DNA from: Natronobacterium haloterrestre | GTDB taxonomy: Archaea; Halobacteriota; Halobacteria; Halobacteriales; Natrialbaceae | Direction: 5' to 3' | Length of the DNA: 64,000 nucleotides | Assembly (NCBI RefSeq): GCF_900112205.1 | Contig: NZ_FOKW01000008.1 | Location: forward strand, 124,001 to 188,000 | Shown here: piece after piece, positions 51,514 through 61,178 of the stretch | How the letters are laid out: the number at the start of each line of letters is the position of its first letter | Numbering within the stretch: the first letter of the stretch is position 1 | Made by a program: the position numbers and the translations under genes | The notes under the pieces: model-generated | The model's database searches: none | What the model saw: only the letters and a program-made list of their open reading frames with translations | Told to the model about the DNA's origin: nothing

Positions 51514-52523
51514 GCGTCGTCGACGCCGTGGATCGAAGACGGATCCGTCTCGTCGGCCTCGCACTGGTCGCGTCGATCGCCATCGGGACCGTCGTTTCGG
51601 TCGGTCTCGACGTTGCGCTCGAGCGGATCTTCACCGTCGGGTTCCTGACTCGGTCGCTGGAGATGGCGACGCCGATCGCGCTCGCCGCCGTTGGCGGGCT
51701 CTATGCGGAGAAAAGTGGCGTGTTCAACATCGGCCTCGAGGGGTTCATGATTTTCGGGGCGTTCAGCGCTGCGGCGACGATGTATCTCCTCGGAGGGACC
51801 TCTCCGACGCAAGGTCACGTCTGGATCGCGATCGTGACCGCGATGTTGGTCACCCTGCTACTGACCGTCGTCTTTGCCGTCCTCCTGATCCGGTACAAGG
51901 CGGACCAGATCGTGGCCGGGTTGGCAGTGTGGTTCCTCGGGCTCGGGTTTGCGCCGTTTACCGCGGCGGTCATCTGGGGGAGTCGCTCTAGCCCCGGATT
52001 GGCGAGCATCGACACGATCGCGTTCGGACAGTCGCCGCTGGTACTGCTTACGGTGGTCGTCGTTCTCGCCGCGTGGGTCGTGCTCTACCGGACGCGATAC
52101 GGCTACTGGATACAGGCCGCCGGAGAGAACCCCGAAGCGCTGGATACGGCCGGTGTCGACGTGAACCGGGTTCGGTACGCGGCGGTGATCTTCTCCGGAG
52201 CGATGGCGGGGCTCGGCGGTGCGGTGTTGCTGGCTCATGCCGGCAACTTCGTCGGTACCGGTGAGACGATGGTCGACGGCCGCGGCTGGATCGGGATCGT
52301 CGCCTATCTGTTCGGCAACTACAATCCGATCGGAGCGGCCGCGGCAGCGCTGCTGTTCGGCGCTTTGGACATGCTGAACGTCCAGTTCCAGACCGTCGGA
52401 ATCGACGCTCCGGCGCGGTTGGTCAACCTGCTTCCGTACGCGGCCGTGATCGTCGTTCTCTCCGCGTGGGGGAAGACCCGAATGCCGGCGTCCGTCGGCG
52501 AACCGTACGAGAGCGAGGAATAA
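51510..52523 (+). CDS. Nucleoside-type ABC transporter permease 2
   Basis: The 337-residue permease resembles YufQ. It has repeated hydrophobic spans, the family segments KSGVFNIGLEGFMIFGA and GWIGIVAYLFGNYNPIG, and a short hydrophilic tail. With the previous permease it forms the membrane channel of the nucleoside importer. It is the last gene of the operon. Confidence 0.9.
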   Translation: MSVVDAVDRRRIRLVGLALVASIAIGTVVSVGLDVALERIFTVGFLTRSLEMATPIALAAVGGLYAEKSGVFNIGLEGFMIFGAFSAAATMYLLGGTSPTQGHVWIAIVTAMLVTLLLTVVFAVLLIRYKADQIVAGLAVWFLGLGFAPFTAAVIWGSRSSPGLASIDTIAFGQSPLVLLTVVVVLAAWVVLYRTRYGYWIQAAGENPEALDTAGVDVNRVRYAAVIFSGAMAGLGGAVLLAHAGNFVGTGETMVDGRGWIGIVAYLFGNYNPIGAAAAALLFGALDMLNVQFQTVGIDAPARLVNLLPYAAVIVVLSAWGKTRMPASVGEPYESEE

Positions 52524-52588
52524 TCGCCGATCGACTGTTTTCCCGTTCCAAGCTCGATTGCTTTTCGTCCGACAGACGAACGCGGGGC

Positions 52589-52916
52589 ATGGAGAACCCG
52601 CTGTCGAGCGACACGCTCCGGGGAGACCGCCGGGAGTCGGATCGTCCACTGGGTCCTGCTCGATGCGAACCGATGGCTGCTCGCGGCCGTGCTGTCCGTC
52701 CTGACGTTCGCCGCCTTCGTCGCGCTCGTCTCGTTTTTCCTGTTTGCGGCCTATTCTGCGGATCGCGACGATCTCGAAGCGAACCGGTTCGGTCGGGCCC
52801 TTCCCTTCGTCCCCCGGCGCGTCGAGCGAACGGCCGCGATCGACTCGTCCGATCGACTGGGACGAGGAGTGGGGGGATCCGTAACGTCTTGTGAGTGGAG
52901 AGTCGAAGGAGCCGTC
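52589..52916 (+). pseudogene. Possible frameshifted remnant of a small membrane protein gene
   Basis: Codons from ATG 52589 read MENPLSSDTLRGDRRE. A second frame from about 52638 onward then encodes RIVHWVLLDANRWLLAAV and a strong transmembrane segment, with GC-rich third positions as in real genes here. The second frame has no start codon before the membrane segment and no stop before the kinase gene. A single frameshift plus loss of the end would explain this. It otherwise fills the 393-base gap between the permease and kinase genes. Confidence 0.35.
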
Positions 52917-53888
52917 GTGAACCACGAGATACTCGTCACCGGCGAAACCCTGATCGACTTTCTACCCGATGGCCCCGGCCCGCTCTCGAGCGTCGAGGGG
53001 TTCGATCGTCGGCCCGGCGGCGCGCCGGCGAACGTCGCCGTCGCGCTCGCCCGCCTCGGAGAGCCGCCGCTGTTCTGGACCCGCGTGGGCGACGACCCGT
53101 TCGGTCGCTACCTCCGGGAGACCCTCGAGGAGTATGGCGTCCCCGACCGGTTCGTCGAACGCGATCCGGACGCGAAAACGAGCCTCGCGTTCGTCACCCA
53201 CGACGAGACCGGCGACCGCGAGTTCTCCTTTTACCGGGACGGAACGGCCGACACCCGGCTCGAGCCCGTCCGGGTCGACGACGCGGCGCTGGCGGACTGC
53301 GAGTGGGTCCACGCCGGCGGCGTCACGCTCTCGAGCGGTCGGTCGCGGGAGGCGACGCTGGACCTGCTCGAGCGTGGGGCCGCACAGGGGTGTACGGTGT
53401 CGTTCGACCCGAACCACCGACCGGAGCTGTGGCCGGACGACGAGACCTACCGCGAGGTCGTCGGGGACGCACTCGCACACGTCGACGTACTGAAAGCGAC
53501 CGAAGACGAACTCGCCGCCCTCGGGCTCGAGGGGGAATCGGCGACGGCGCTCGCCCGCGCGGCGAGGGAAGCCGGACCGGACGCGGTCTTCGTCACCCGC
53601 GGCGGCTCCGGTGCGATCGCCGTCACCGACGAGGGAACCGCGAGCCATCCCGGCTACGACCCCGACGTGGTCGACACGACCGGAGCGGGGGACGCGTTCG
53701 TCGCCGGGACGATCGCCGGATTGCACGAGGGACGGGAGCCGAGCGAGACGCTCGCGTTCGCCAGCGCGGTCGGGGCCGCCGCGACGACCGCCGCGGGCGC
53801 GATGGCGGCGCTTCCGGACCGCGAAGGCGTCGCGTCGATCGCCGAGGGGGAGGAGAGCGGGAACGTGGACCCTGCCGACCGGCGGTGA
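52917..53888 (+). CDS. PfkB-family carbohydrate kinase (fructokinase/ribokinase-like)
   Basis: The 323-residue protein starts with GTG and reads NHEILVTGETLIDFLP. It has the sugar-binding GGAPANVAVALARLG near residue 38 and the ATP/catalytic DTTGAGDAFVAGTIAG near residue 250. It phosphorylates a sugar, possibly fructose, KDG or a nucleoside-derived ribose given the preceding nucleoside importer; substrate is not decided. A decayed homologue lies at 45444-45749. The frame is open far upstream, but homology begins at this GTG. Confidence 0.85.
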   Translation: MNHEILVTGETLIDFLPDGPGPLSSVEGFDRRPGGAPANVAVALARLGEPPLFWTRVGDDPFGRYLRETLEEYGVPDRFVERDPDAKTSLAFVTHDETGDREFSFYRDGTADTRLEPVRVDDAALADCEWVHAGGVTLSSGRSREATLDLLERGAAQGCTVSFDPNHRPELWPDDETYREVVGDALAHVDVLKATEDELAALGLEGESATALARAAREAGPDAVFVTRGGSGAIAVTDEGTASHPGYDPDVVDTTGAGDAFVAGTIAGLHEGREPSETLAFASAVGAAATTAAGAMAALPDREGVASIAEGEESGNVDPADRR

Positions 53889-53905
53889 GATCCGAACCGC
53901 GACGA

Positions 53906-54775
53906 TTACTCGCGGTCCGCGTCGCCGTCCCCGGGCTCGTCGAAGACGAAGAACCGCTCGTCACACGACGGGCAGAACAGTTTCTCCGAGGGACGCTGCC
54001 CCGGGGGCGTCGTCTCGCCGCAGCAACTCGAGCGCGAGACCGTCAACTCGCCGTCACAGAGCGGACACGTCTCGAGCAGCGACCGCAGCGGGCGGCCGGC
54101 CGCCCGACGGATCGCGGGATCGTCGATCCGGGACTCGAGAGCGCGGTCCGCGGCGAGTTCCGCGACGGCGACGCCGCGGTGCAGCGTCGTCGGTGGGCCC
54201 GCGTCGTCGCAGGCGCTCTCGAGGACGACGACCGGCCGTCCCCAGGTCCGAGTCGGTCGCGCCTCGATCGACGGCGGCGTTCGCTCGTCCGCGACGTGTG
54301 CGAGGGCGTCCACGCTCCGATTTCGTAACGCCCGACGTTCCCGACGCCAGTCGGCCCGGAACGCCTCCGTCAGACGGATTTCGTCGTCGGCGGCGGCGAC
54401 GGCGTCAGCCTCGAGGAGTGCGGCGAGGACGTCGTCCCCGTCGGGACCTTCGCTGTCCGCGGTGCCCTCGGCTCCGGCCCTCGAGGCGGCCAGCGAGCCG
54501 GTAGTGGCACCCGGTTCGCCGTGGTCGAACGGGTCGATCGGGAGCCACGCCACGAGACGCGGCGCGACTCGCGGCGTGTAGGGGACGAGGTAGCCGCGCA
54601 GCGTGATCGCACCGGTTCCGACGACCGCGAGCGCCGCGGCGGCAGTTCGCCGCCCGCGACGGAGTGCGATGGTGACCGCGACGACCAGCAGAAGGGCGTT
54701 CGTGATCGTACACGGCCAGCACCGATCCTCGCCGGTGTACTCGGGTCGACGAACGCGGTCCAGCGGATCCGTCAT
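53906..54775 (-). CDS. Conserved haloarchaeal membrane protein with C-terminal zinc-ribbon-like cysteines
   Basis: The 289-residue protein starts TDPLDRVRRPEYTGEDRCWPCT, read from residue 2, followed by two membrane spans near residues 25-60. A mostly helical acidic middle and a Cys-rich tail (CPLCDG, SSCCG, CPSCDERF) follow, which could bind one or two zinc ions. I recognise the pattern from haloarchaeal genomes but know no function. It converges on the PfkB kinase gene with 17 bases between. Confidence 0.7.
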   Translation of the reverse strand: MTDPLDRVRRPEYTGEDRCWPCTITNALLLVVAVTIALRRGRRTAAAALAVVGTGAITLRGYLVPYTPRVAPRLVAWLPIDPFDHGEPGATTGSLAASRAGAEGTADSEGPDGDDVLAALLEADAVAAADDEIRLTEAFRADWRRERRALRNRSVDALAHVADERTPPSIEARPTRTWGRPVVVLESACDDAGPPTTLHRGVAVAELAADRALESRIDDPAIRRAAGRPLRSLLETCPLCDGELTVSRSSCCGETTPPGQRPSEKLFCPSCDERFFVFDEPGDGDADRE

Positions 54776-54919
54776 GCCGCGTGCGTTTCCGCCGAACGGT
54801 CTTGAGTGTAGCGCAGCGATACCCTTTTTTCCGACAACTGATATACTCTGACAGGAATGAACGTAATCGTCCCGGTCGGGAACGGGGAAACTCCCTCCGA
54901 CGGCGCCATCGCTCCCGCC

Positions 54920-55009
54920 GACCCGTCCAACCTGTCCGACCCGTCCCACCTGTCCGATTCGTCCCACCTGTCCGATTCGTCCAATTTGTCCGATTCGTCC
55001 CACCTGTCC
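54920..55009. repeat. Five tandem 18-bp repeats upstream of the second TrmB-like gene
   Basis: Units such as GATTCGTCCCACCTGTCC repeat five times with small changes and a sixth partial unit follows. The array ends about 60 bases before the TrmB-like ATG, within the 297-base spacer to the divergent membrane-protein gene. A plus-strand frame through it would read LSDPSH/LSDSSH repeats but has no support as a gene. It could be a regulator-binding array or a slippage product. Confidence 0.8.
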
Positions 55010-55072
55010 GACCCGTCCAAGCGGACGACACGACGATCGAACCCGAGTCGGAACCGCAACCGGTGATCCCCG

Positions 55073-56149
55073 ATGGACAACGACGAACTCACGGAAACCC
55101 TCGAGGACGCGGGCCTCTCGCCGTACCAGGCCGACGCGTTCGTCACGCTGCTCGAGTTCGGCTCGGCGTCGGCGACCGACGTCGCGCAGGCCAGTTCCGT
55201 CCCCGATCCGCGGATCTACGACGTGTTGCGCGACCTCGAGGACGAGGGATACGTCGAGACCTACGAGCAGGATAGCCTCCACGCGAGGGCTCACGATCCG
55301 GCGGAGGTCCTGGCGGACCTGCGGTCGCGCGCCAACCGGTACGAGACCGCGGCCGACGAGATCGAAGACCGCTGGAGCAGGCCGGACATCGAGGAACACC
55401 GGGTCAGTATCGTCAAACGGCTCGATACCGTGTTGGCCCAGGCCGACGAGTTGATCCGATCGGCCACGACGCAGGTCCAGATCGGCCTGACGCCCGGACA
55501 GTTCGACGACCTCTCGGACGCGCTGTCGGTCGCCGTCGAGAACGGAGCGGACGTCAAAGTCTGTCTGTTCCCGTCGACCGAGGAGGAGCCGGAGCTCCCG
55601 TCGACGGAGGCCCTGGCGGGGACCTGTACCGAAGCGCGGTACCGCGACATTCCGTCGCCGTTCCTCGCGCTGGTCGATCGCTCCTGGACGTGTTTCTCGC
55701 CCCACGGCGGGTCGACCAACGAGTACGGCGTCATCGTCAACGATCGGACCCACGCCTACGTCTTCAACTGGTACTTCCTGACCTGCCTGTGGGAGGTCCA
55801 CGAAATGATCTACTCCGAACGCAACGACGAGCCGCCGATCTCCTACGTCGATCTGCGGCAGTGTCTCCGCGACGTCGTCCCGCTGCTCGAGGAGGGACGG
55901 ACCGTCGACGTGACCGTCGACGGGTTCGACACCGAGACCGGTCGAGAGGTCACCCGACGCGGGACGGTCGTCGACGTCACCTACGCCGGAACGGCGGCCA
56001 ACGACGGGCGCACAACGCCGCTCTCCCAGCTCGCCGGCGAGGCGTCGCTGACGCTTTCGACGGACGACGGCACCTGTACCGTCGGCGGCTGGGGGGCGAT
56101 GATCGAGGACTACGAGGCGACCCGTATCACGATCGAGTCGGTCGACTGA
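55073..56149 (+). CDS. TrmB-family transcriptional regulator (second)
   Basis: The 358-residue protein has an N-terminal winged helix (LSPYQADAFVTLLEFGSASATDVA, read in pieces), a coiled-coil linker near residues 85-100, a PLD-like effector region and a C-terminal beta-rich sugar-binding domain. It is shaped like the regulator at 6075-7142 but clearly divergent in sequence. Its position just upstream of a sugar ABC operon on the same strand suggests local control of that operon. Confidence 0.9.
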   Translation: MDNDELTETLEDAGLSPYQADAFVTLLEFGSASATDVAQASSVPDPRIYDVLRDLEDEGYVETYEQDSLHARAHDPAEVLADLRSRANRYETAADEIEDRWSRPDIEEHRVSIVKRLDTVLAQADELIRSATTQVQIGLTPGQFDDLSDALSVAVENGADVKVCLFPSTEEEPELPSTEALAGTCTEARYRDIPSPFLALVDRSWTCFSPHGGSTNEYGVIVNDRTHAYVFNWYFLTCLWEVHEMIYSERNDEPPISYVDLRQCLRDVVPLLEEGRTVDVTVDGFDTETGREVTRRGTVVDVTYAGTAANDGRTTPLSQLAGEASLTLSTDDGTCTVGGWGAMIEDYEATRITIESVD

Positions 56150-56465
56150 ACGGTCGTGCGCGGAGGGGATCGTTCGCGGTGAAGAATCCGCAGTGACTCG
56201 TTTCTCGACGACGGGTGCCGTCGACTTTCTCCGCCCTCCTTTTCCGCTTCTCGTACCCTCGAGCGAGACGGTTTCCCGCCGATGCGGTACACTCGAAGAT
56301 CGACACCGGAATTTCTGATCGATCCATCCTCGGAATATACCGCATAAGTCCCTCCCGAAGTCGCCCCCGTCTGCTTGCCCCGTCGCGATCCGACCAACCT
56401 GATTAACTACACCCGTTGTACCTCTCCATTAACTATAAATAACCATGACCATCATACACGTTTGC
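56150..56465 (+). promoter_or_regulatory. Promoter region of the second sugar ABC operon
   Basis: AACTATAAAT at 56431-56440 is a TATA element centred about 30 bases before the ATG at 56466. Further upstream, ATGCGGTA (56282-56289) and TACCGCAT (56338-56345) form an 8-bp inverted pair that may mark regulator sites. No TACT-N7/8-GAGTA motif is present and no gene is seen. Confidence 0.55.
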
Positions 56466-57926
56466 ATGAGTGGAAGTGACTCACAGGCTTCGGAGAACGA
56501 GGGATCGAGCGTCTCGCGGCGAACGTTCGTCAAGGCAGCGGGAGCCAGCGGGGCGACGGCGACGCTCGCGGGCTGTATCTACGGCGAGGAGGCGGCGGAC
56601 GATGCGGTCGTCGTCGGCGCCGACCCCAACATGATCGACGCGGTCGGCGACAGGGTCGTCGACCTGATCGAGGAAAACACCGAGGGCGACGTCAGCGTCA
56701 GGCTCCAGGCGGGCGACGAGGATACGGGCGACCGGCGAGACACGTACACGAATCTGTTGCAGGCCGAAGAGACGGAGCCGGACCTGCTGCTCATGGACAA
56801 CGGCTGGGTGAACGTCTTCATCCAGCGGGGGCATATCGCGAACCTGAGCGACGCGCTCGACGACGACGACCTCGAGCGGATCGAGGACGAGTACTTCGAA
56901 TCCTTCACCGCAACGGCTCGAGCGCCGGAGACGAACGACCTCTACGGCGTTCCGATCTTTCCGGACTACCCGACGATGCAGTACCGCAAGGACTACGCAC
57001 GGGAGGCCGGCTACGACGAGGACGACTTCGAAGAGTGGGCCACCGAGCCGATGACCTGGCAGGAGTGGGCGGAACTCACCGAGGAGATCGTCGAAGCGTC
57101 CGACGCGAGCTACGGGCTCGCGACCCAGTGGGACGTCTACGAGGGAACGTCCTGCTGTACGTGGAACGAGGTCATGTCCTCGTTCGGCGGCGCGTACTTC
57201 GGCGGGTTCGACAACCTCTTCGGCCCGGTCGGGGACCGCCCCGTGACGGTCGACGAGCCGGAGTTCGTCGACGGGCTACGGATGATGCGGACGTTCGTCG
57301 CCGAGGAGCACGGCGACCACACGGACGACGACTACCCGACCGGGATCGCGCCCGATTCGATCCTCGGCTGGCAGGAGGAAAACGCTCGAGAGGCGATCCT
57401 CAGCGGCGAGGCCGTCATGCAGCGCAACTGGCCGTACGCGATCAACCTGAACGTCCAGGAGGCAGAGGATCCGCTCGACGTCGAGGATTACGGCGCGATG
57501 CCGATCCCGTACGCCGTCGACGAGGACGAGGCGAACCAGCCCGGAACCGGCGGCTCGACGGCCGCCCTCGGCGGCTGGCATCTCACCCTCAATCCCCACT
57601 CCGAGCGGACCGAGGAAGCGGTCGACGTCCTCCGTGCGACCATGACGGACGACTTCAACCTCGGCATGTTCGACCTCTGGGGCTGGATCCCGCCGAAGCC
57701 GCACCTGTTCGACACCGAGGAGGCCGCGTCCGTCGAGCCGATGGGGCAGTACATGGATACGCTCCGCGTCGCCGGGGAGAACGCCATGCCGCGACCCGTG
57801 ACGACGGTGTGGCCGGACCAGTCGGAGCTCATCGCCGAGGAGGTCAACGCCGCCGTCGCCGGGGAGAAGAGCCCCGAGGACGCCGCCGCGGATCTGCAAG
57901 ACGGACTCGAGGCCACCGAAGAGTAA
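56466..57926 (+). CDS. Sugar ABC transporter substrate-binding protein
   Basis: The 486-residue protein has a Tat lipoprotein signal (SRRTFVKAAGASGA and lipobox TLAGC, mature Cys near residue 44 of this start). A family 1 solute-binding fold follows, with NGWVNVFIQRGHIANLSD, YGVPIFPDYPTMQYRKD and MQRNWPYAINL, characteristic of trehalose/maltose or other oligosaccharide binders. ATG 56466 is chosen over 56445 since the TATA box leaves no room for the latter. Two permeases, an ATPase and a small membrane protein follow. Confidence 0.9.
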   Translation: MSGSDSQASENEGSSVSRRTFVKAAGASGATATLAGCIYGEEAADDAVVVGADPNMIDAVGDRVVDLIEENTEGDVSVRLQAGDEDTGDRRDTYTNLLQAEETEPDLLLMDNGWVNVFIQRGHIANLSDALDDDDLERIEDEYFESFTATARAPETNDLYGVPIFPDYPTMQYRKDYAREAGYDEDDFEEWATEPMTWQEWAELTEEIVEASDASYGLATQWDVYEGTSCCTWNEVMSSFGGAYFGGFDNLFGPVGDRPVTVDEPEFVDGLRMMRTFVAEEHGDHTDDDYPTGIAPDSILGWQEENAREAILSGEAVMQRNWPYAINLNVQEAEDPLDVEDYGAMPIPYAVDEDEANQPGTGGSTAALGGWHLTLNPHSERTEEAVDVLRATMTDDFNLGMFDLWGWIPPKPHLFDTEEAASVEPMGQYMDTLRVAGENAMPRPVTTVWPDQSELIAEEVNAAVAGEKSPEDAAADLQDGLEATEE

Positions 57927-57928
57927 GC

Positions 57929-58942
57929 ATGGGCACCGAAGACCGGACCGCCGGCCCCGCGCGGCAGACGAACCGTTCGGGGCCGGTCGTCGCGTTCACG
58001 CGATGGATGGAGAATCTCGGCGAGACGGGGTTCGCCTACCTGTTGCTGACGCCGGTGTTTCTCCTGCTTGGAACGATCGCGCTCTACCCGTTGTTGCGGA
58101 CCTTCGAGCTCTCGCTGTACCAGAACGTGTTGAGCGATCCCGAGTTCGTCGGCCTCGAGAACTACGTGCAACTGTTCACCGGGGCGGCGGACGCCCGGAT
58201 GCCAGGGACGACGACGTTCCTCCCGGAAATCGCCGTCAGCAGTAGCTTCCCGTTCGTTCACGTGAGCGGACTGTTGCGGAGTGCGCTGGCGGTGACGATC
58301 ATCTTCACGGTCGTCAGCGTCCTCTTCGAGACGATCATCGGCTTCGGGCAGGCGCTGGTGCTCGACCGGGAGTTCCGCGGTCGTCGCTGGGTCCGGGCCG
58401 CGATCATCATCCCGTGGGCGATCCCGATCGTCATCCAGGGGATGATCTTCTACCTGATGTTCCACCCCGACACCGGATTCCTCACCGAGTACCTCGCCAG
58501 TTGGGGCCTGGTCGCGCCGACGAACACGCTCAACGATCCGGCGAGTTCGCTGCTGATCGTCACGGTCGCGGACATCTGGAAGACGACGGCGTTCATGGCC
58601 CTGCTCATCCTGGCCGGACTCCAGAGCATCGACCGCAGTCTCTACGACGTCGCCGAGGTCGCCGGCGCGAGTAAGTGGCAGCAGTTCAAGCTGATCACCT
58701 TCCCGCTGGTCCTCCCGGCGCTCGGGATCGCGGTCCTGTTCCGGACGATCGACGCCATGCGGATCTACGGGCTCGTCGACTCGGTCTCCGGCTGTACGAC
58801 CGTCCCGTCGCTGTCCTGTATGGTCGTCGAGACCTTCAACACGAACCGCGGGCTCGCGTCCGCCATCGCGTTCGTCACTGCGGGTATCATCGCGATCGCG
58901 GTGCTGGGCGTGATCTACCAGCAGTACAAGGAGGGGTTCTGA
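57929..58942 (+). CDS. Sugar ABC transporter permease 1
   Basis: The 337-residue permease has about six membrane spans starting FAYLLLTPVFLLLGTIA and an EAA loop SLYDVAEVAGASKWQQFK near residue 240. It also has a longer outer loop (residues 75-115) than the MalF-like protein at 15758. It starts two bases after the binding-protein stop. With the next gene it forms the sugar channel. Confidence 0.92.
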   Translation: MGTEDRTAGPARQTNRSGPVVAFTRWMENLGETGFAYLLLTPVFLLLGTIALYPLLRTFELSLYQNVLSDPEFVGLENYVQLFTGAADARMPGTTTFLPEIAVSSSFPFVHVSGLLRSALAVTIIFTVVSVLFETIIGFGQALVLDREFRGRRWVRAAIIIPWAIPIVIQGMIFYLMFHPDTGFLTEYLASWGLVAPTNTLNDPASSLLIVTVADIWKTTAFMALLILAGLQSIDRSLYDVAEVAGASKWQQFKLITFPLVLPALGIAVLFRTIDAMRIYGLVDSVSGCTTVPSLSCMVVETFNTNRGLASAIAFVTAGIIAIAVLGVIYQQYKEGF

Positions 58943-58943
58943 G

Positions 58944-59957
58944 ATGGCCACCGCGAACGAACCCCCGACGCAGTCGAGCGACGACGAGAACCCCGGGCCG
59001 CTCGAGCGCTGGACCGTCGGCGTCGTCAACGACCCCGACAAGCGCAGCCGGCTGTACCGGGCGCTGTTTTACGTCGCCTGCGGGTTCTTCCTCGTGACGA
59101 CGCTGTTCCCGTTCTACTGGCTGCTCGTGCTCGCACTGACGCCGAACGCGGCCATTCTCTCCGGCGACTGGGAGGTGACGCTGCCGATCGTCGGTACCGA
59201 ACTGCCGTTCCCGACCCCGCAGGGCTTCAACGTCTCCGCGTTCGTCGAGGTGTTCCAGCAGGTCCCGTTCCACCTCTACGTCTTCAACAGCTTCGTGCTC
59301 GCGACGGTGACGACGGTCATCGTCATCGTGCTCGCGAGCCTCGCAGGGTACGTCTTCGGCCGACTCGAGTTCCCCGGACGCGGGCTGTTGATGCTCGCCG
59401 TCCTGGCGATCTCCTATTTCCCGCCGGCGGCGTTCCTGATCCCGCTGTTCGACGCGTTCCTCGGGAACGCCGTGGTCGTCCCGTTCCTGGGAATCGAACT
59501 GTTCGCGCCGCCGCGACTGGTCAACACGCCCGGCTCGATGATCATGCCGTTCAGCGCGCTGTTCCTGCCGCTCGCGATCTTCATCCTCACGACGTTCTAC
59601 AGCCAGATTCCCGACGGGCTCGAGGACGCCGCGCGGGTCGAGGGGACGACGCGGCTGGGCGCGCTGTTTCGCGTGATCATGCCGCTGTCCGCGCCGGGCG
59701 TCGCGACGGCCGCCGTGTTGACGTTCATCGCCGTGTACAACGAGTACTTCTTCAGCTCGATCATGGCGCTACAGAACGAGCCCAACCAGTGGTCGCCGCT
59801 GGTCGGCGGGATTCTGAGCTATCAGACCCAGTACACCACGGACTTCAATCTCATGGCGGCGGCGAGCATCGTGGGCGTCCTCCCGATGTTGATCCTCGTC
59901 GTGGTGGCACAGGAAAAGATCGTCAGCGGACTCACTGAAGGAGCACTCAAGGAGTAA
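58944..59957 (+). CDS. Sugar ABC transporter permease 2
   Basis: The 337-residue protein has six membrane spans, a MalG-type LFPFYWLLVLALTPN start and the EAA loop GLEDAARVEGTTRLGALFRV near residue 230. It follows permease 1 by one base and precedes the ATPase by three bases, so the genes form a tight operon. Confidence 0.92.
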   Translation: MATANEPPTQSSDDENPGPLERWTVGVVNDPDKRSRLYRALFYVACGFFLVTTLFPFYWLLVLALTPNAAILSGDWEVTLPIVGTELPFPTPQGFNVSAFVEVFQQVPFHLYVFNSFVLATVTTVIVIVLASLAGYVFGRLEFPGRGLLMLAVLAISYFPPAAFLIPLFDAFLGNAVVVPFLGIELFAPPRLVNTPGSMIMPFSALFLPLAIFILTTFYSQIPDGLEDAARVEGTTRLGALFRVIMPLSAPGVATAAVLTFIAVYNEYFFSSIMALQNEPNQWSPLVGGILSYQTQYTTDFNLMAAASIVGVLPMLILVVVAQEKIVSGLTEGALKE

Positions 59958-59960
59958 TTT

Positions 59961-61178
59961 ATGGCACGAGTCACACTCGAACACGTCACGAAACGGTACG
60001 AAGACATCGTCGCGGTCGACGACATGAACCTCGAGATCGAGGACGGCGAATTCGTCTGTCTCGTCGGTCCCTCCGGCTGTGGGAAGTCGACGACCATGGA
60101 GACCATCGCCGGCCTCACGAAACCGACCGAGGGGACCGTTCGCATCGGCGACGCCGACGTCACGACCCTTCCGCCGAAGGATCGTGGCGTCTCGATGGTC
60201 TTCCAGAACATCGCGCTGTTCCCGCACATGGACGTCTACGACAACATCTCGTTCGGTCTCCGGTTGCGGGACTACGACAAGGAGGAGATCGATCGGCGGG
60301 TCGACCGGGCGGCGGACATCGTCCAGCTCGAGGGGATGCTCGACCGCGAACCGAACGAGCTGTCGGGCGGCCAGCAACAGCGGGTCGCGATCGCACGCGC
60401 GATCGTCCGCGAGCCGGCGGTCTTCCTGATGGACGAGCCGCTTGCCAACCTGGACGCGAAGCTCCGAGTACACATGCGGACGGAACTCCAGCGGCTGCAC
60501 AAACAGCTGGATACGACGATCATCTACGTCACGCACGACCAGGCCGAGGCGATGACCATGTCCGACCGGATCGCGGTCATCAACGACGGCAGGCTCCAGC
60601 AGATCGCACCGCCGCTGACCTGCTATAACGAACCCGCGAACCTGTTCGTCGCCGGGTTCATCGGCTCGCCGTCGATGAACTTCGTCAACGGCGACCTCGC
60701 GAACGACGGACTGCGAACCGATCACTACGACCTCGAGTTCGATCCCGCCGCGTTCCCGCTCGAGGGGATCGACGAGGTGACCGCCGGAATCCGACCCGAG
60801 GACATCTACCTCGAGCGGAACACGGAGTCGGTCGTCGACCCCTCGGCGACGATCGAGGCGACGACCGACGTGCTCGAGCCGATGGGCGACGAAATCTTCG
60901 TCTACCTCTCGCTCGACGGCTCGAGCGCCGAGATGATGACGAGCGACGAGGCGTCGACGGCCTCGAACCAGTTGCTCATGAGCGTTGATCCGGACGAGAC
61001 GATCGAGGCGGACCAGCAGGTGTCGATCGTCCTCGATCGGTCGAAGGTTCATCTCTTCGATGCGGCGTCCGGCGAAGCGATCACGCACGGAGTCGCGGAC
61101 GAGTCGGTCCACGAAGCCCCGACCGCCGACGCGGAGGGCGGGGCCACGGAGGTCGAATCGGGTGGTCAGCGTGACTGA
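59961..61178 (+). CDS. Sugar ABC transporter ATPase (MalK/UgpC type)
   Basis: The 405-residue protein has Walker A GPSGCGKSTTME near residue 38, the signature LSGGQQQRVAIARA, Walker B VFLMDEPLANLDA, and the MalK-type C-terminal regulatory domain (EVTAGIRPEDI). An extra acidic stretch ends the protein. It energises the import system encoded just upstream. Its last eight bases overlap the GTG-started small membrane protein gene. Confidence 0.93.
   Translation: MARVTLEHVTKRYEDIVAVDDMNLEIEDGEFVCLVGPSGCGKSTTMETIAGLTKPTEGTVRIGDADVTTLPPKDRGVSMVFQNIALFPHMDVYDNISFGLRLRDYDKEEIDRRVDRAADIVQLEGMLDREPNELSGGQQQRVAIARAIVREPAVFLMDEPLANLDAKLRVHMRTELQRLHKQLDTTIIYVTHDQAEAMTMSDRIAVINDGRLQQIAPPLTCYNEPANLFVAGFIGSPSMNFVNGDLANDGLRTDHYDLEFDPAAFPLEGIDEVTAGIRPEDIYLERNTESVVDPSATIEATTDVLEPMGDEIFVYLSLDGSSAEMMTSDEASTASNQLLMSVDPDETIEADQQVSIVLDRSKVHLFDAASGEAITHGVADESVHEAPTADAEGGATEVESGGQRD

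Noticed and set aside
54857-55066. Plus-strand frame with LSDPSH repeats as a small protein
   Set aside because: It has no export signal, TATA position or family, and runs directly into the TrmB-like gene start; it is better explained as repeated upstream DNA.
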